Part shown: positions 3,580 to 5,101 of the stretch, in pieces
Position numbering within the stretch: position 1 is the first letter of the stretch
Layout: the number at the start of each line of letters is the position of its first letter
Assembly: GCA_007124075.1 (NCBI GenBank)
Contig: SLFV01000585.1
Span: forward strand, 1-5,101
Length of the DNA: 5,101 bases
From: Roseimaritima sp.
GTDB taxonomy: Bacteria > Planctomycetota > Planctomycetia > Pirellulales > Pirellulaceae
Direction of reading: 5' to 3'
Notes under the pieces: generated by a model
Database searches by the model: none
What the model was told of the DNA's origin: nothing
What the model saw: the letters and a program-made list of their open reading frames with translations, nothing else
Program-made: the position numbers and the translations under genes

Positions 3580-5101
3580 GTGTCGTCCCTGCCCGTCAAT
3601 CGCACCCGACTTTCAACAGCTTCCCATTCCCTGAAAGCTTCGAAGTTGATAACCAAAGCGGGGCTCCGCAATTGGATCGCCGCAGCGTTGGCGGGAGGTG
3701 ATCGCGAGTCCACCCAGCGTGGGTTGATGTTGGAACGGTTGGAAGGCCGTCAGATGCTCGCTGGCGACGTCGAATTGTTTGCGACGCTGGGAGAAGACTC
3801 TCGTGTGTTTGCCGATGAAATGCCTGCGGAGCTGTTTTTTTCGACCAATTCCGTGGTCGCACAGGGCGAGGAGGTCACTCAGGGGCCCGATCTGGTCGCA
3901 TTTGCGCAGTTACTGACCGACCTGGGGGTTGTGATGTACTCCGCCGACTGGTGTCCGGTTTGCACGCAGCAGAAAAGTCTGTTCGGCGACGGTCAGAACT
4001 ATCTCAATATTGTCGAAGTAACCGATGGTTCGCGACAACTGAACGAAGTGGGGGTCATTAACGATATCAGCCAATTTCCCACCTGGGATTTCGATGCGGA
4101 AACGCGAGTCGAAGGGTTGATGACACTGGAAGAAATCGCCGAGACCGCGGGGGTGCAAATTCCAATCTCGGCGGAGCCCTCGTTCGTTCCGATTCCTGCG
4201 CAAACGGTGGAGACTCGTTCGCCGGTCCATGTCCCGGTCAACGCTTATCATCCGACAGGGCAGCCATTGACGGTTACTGCGACGGTCGACGACCCCGGTT
4301 TGCTGGAAGCGGTCGTGCTGGAGGGTAATCGTAGCTTGCGTCTATCGATCGCGAACTACGGAGACATGGTATTCGAGTTGTTCGAGCAGCGAGCGCCGCG
4401 TCCTGCCGGCCGCGTGATTGAGCTGGCGGAGTCTGGCTTTTATGACGATCTGATTTTTCACCGCGTGATTGATGGATTTGTGATCCAGGGCGGGGACCCG
4501 CTAGGGACTGGTACGGGCGGGTCTGATCTGGGCAACTTTGATGATCAGTACCACCCCGACTTGCGACATACGACTTCCGGGATTTTGTCCTTTGCCAAAA
4601 GCAACAACGACACCAACAACAGCCAGTTTTTTATCACGGCGGGCCCGACGCCTCATTTGGATTTTAACCATTCGATCTTTGGCCAATTAGTGGAGGGCGA
4701 ATCGGTGCGGGCCGGAATCAGTCGGACTGCGGTCAACGCGCAGGATCGGCCGGTCAACACGATTACGATCGAAAGTGCGACGGTTTTTGAGGACACGCAG
4801 AATTCGGTCGTGATGTTGCGTCCCACCGGCAATGGCACGGGGACGACCAATGTGACCTTTACCGTCACCGACCCCGGTGGTAGGCAGTTCACGCAAATCG
4901 TGCCCGTAACGGTTGGTCCGGCAGTCCGCAATGCACTACCGTTTTTAGCCGATATCGCACCGGTTACCGCGCCGCAGGGAACGCCGGCACAGTTTCAACT
5001 GGAGGCGATCGATGTTGACGGTGACCCGGTTGCCTTTTCGGCGCAAGGGATCAACGCGCCGACTGGGACCGATATCAGTGTAACGCCGCAGGGTCTGGTA
5101 A
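3580..5101 (+). CDS. N-terminal part of a large surface protein: LEPR-xLL-like leader, thioredoxin-like, cyclophilin and Ig/cadherin-like domains
   Basis: The frame is open for 507 codons from a GTG at 3580 (AAAAGG six bases before; in-frame stop upstream at 3520-3522) and runs off the right edge. Residues 1-62 are a long leader ending in LERLEGRQMLAGD (51-63), resembling the LEPR-xLL motif of giant planctomycete exported proteins. Residues about 103-192 are thioredoxin-like: MYSADWCPVC with C125 and C128, QKSLFG (131-136), the cis-Pro loop FPTW (P167), and LEEIAETAG (183-191). Residues about 203-250 look Ig/cadherin-like. Residues about 253-402 are a full cyclophilin domain with R295, F300, Q303, Q349, F351 and H364 in the catalytic positions (FHRVIDGFVIQGGD, SQFFIT, HLDFNHSIFG). 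Further Ig/cadherin-like sequence follows, with DVDGD at 478-482. C125 and C128 are the only cysteines seen. Expected roles are disulfide exchange and proline isomerisation outside the cytoplasm; substrates and the protein's full length are unknown. Confidence 0.9.
   Translation, partial: MSSLPVNRTRLSTASHSLKASKLITKAGLRNWIAAALAGGDRESTQRGLMLERLEGRQMLAGDVELFATLGEDSRVFADEMPAELFFSTNSVVAQGEEVTQGPDLVAFAQLLTDLGVVMYSADWCPVCTQQKSLFGDGQNYLNIVEVTDGSRQLNEVGVINDISQFPTWDFDAETRVEGLMTLEEIAETAGVQIPISAEPSFVPIPAQTVETRSPVHVPVNAYHPTGQPLTVTATVDDPGLLEAVVLEGNRSLRLSIANYGDMVFELFEQRAPRPAGRVIELAESGFYDDLIFHRVIDGFVIQGGDPLGTGTGGSDLGNFDDQYHPDLRHTTSGILSFAKSNNDTNNSQFFITAGPTPHLDFNHSIFGQLVEGESVRAGISRTAVNAQDRPVNTITIESATVFEDTQNSVVMLRPTGNGTGTTNVTFTVTDPGGRQFTQIVPVTVGPAVRNALPFLADIAPVTAPQGTPAQFQLEAIDVDGDPVAFSAQGINAPTGTDISVTPQGLV

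Noticed and set aside
3835..3841. Seven-T run in the large surface-protein gene
   Set aside because: It encodes Phe-Phe-Ser in frame and the reading frame continues unbroken with recognisable domains, so there is no sign of a frameshift.
3910..4251. Minus-strand open frame opposite the thioredoxin-like domain
   Set aside because: The plus strand here carries unmistakable thioredoxin motifs, and the antisense translation is Arg-rich without family features.

Overview
The window most likely comes from a planctomycete, probably a Pirellulaceae/Rhodopirellula-type marine lineage. Three things point there: a very large exported protein with an N-terminal LEPR-xLL-like motif (LERLEGRQMLAGD), an exported DUF1080 (3-keto-disaccharide hydrolase) protein, and moderate GC with loosely packed genes. 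This placement is inferred from gene content; there is no rRNA or other phylogenetic marker here. I see no tRNA, rRNA, CRISPR array, insertion sequence or phage gene.

Minus strand, positions 1-2123, read right to left. First comes a secreted PpiA-type cyclophilin (peptidyl-prolyl isomerase). Eight bases after it starts a PLP enzyme of the D-threonine aldolase / D-serine dehydratase fold. After a 68-base gap follows a protein that runs off the left edge and that I do not recognise. The first two are almost certainly co-transcribed, because the ribosome-binding site of the second lies in the last codons of the first.

Positions 2124-2432 are a divergent intergenic region with a dense cluster of short palindromes and weak promoter candidates on both strands. 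To its right, on the plus strand, is a 288-residue exported DUF1080 protein (2433-3299). A non-coding stretch (3300-3579) with several inverted repeats follows.

From 3580 to the right edge is the first 507 codons of a much larger plus-strand gene starting with GTG. In order it encodes a leader with the LEPR-xLL-like motif, a thioredoxin-like domain with a CPVC site that resembles the thioredoxin domain of VKOR fusions, an Ig/cadherin-like stretch, a complete cyclophilin domain, and further Ig/cadherin-like sequence. This is the most unusual item in the window: a disulfide-active domain and a proline-isomerase domain in one surface or extracellular polypeptide, whose only two visible cysteines are the CxxC pair. 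The general theme is extracytoplasmic protein folding and carbohydrate handling, but any functional link between the left and right gene groups is speculative.
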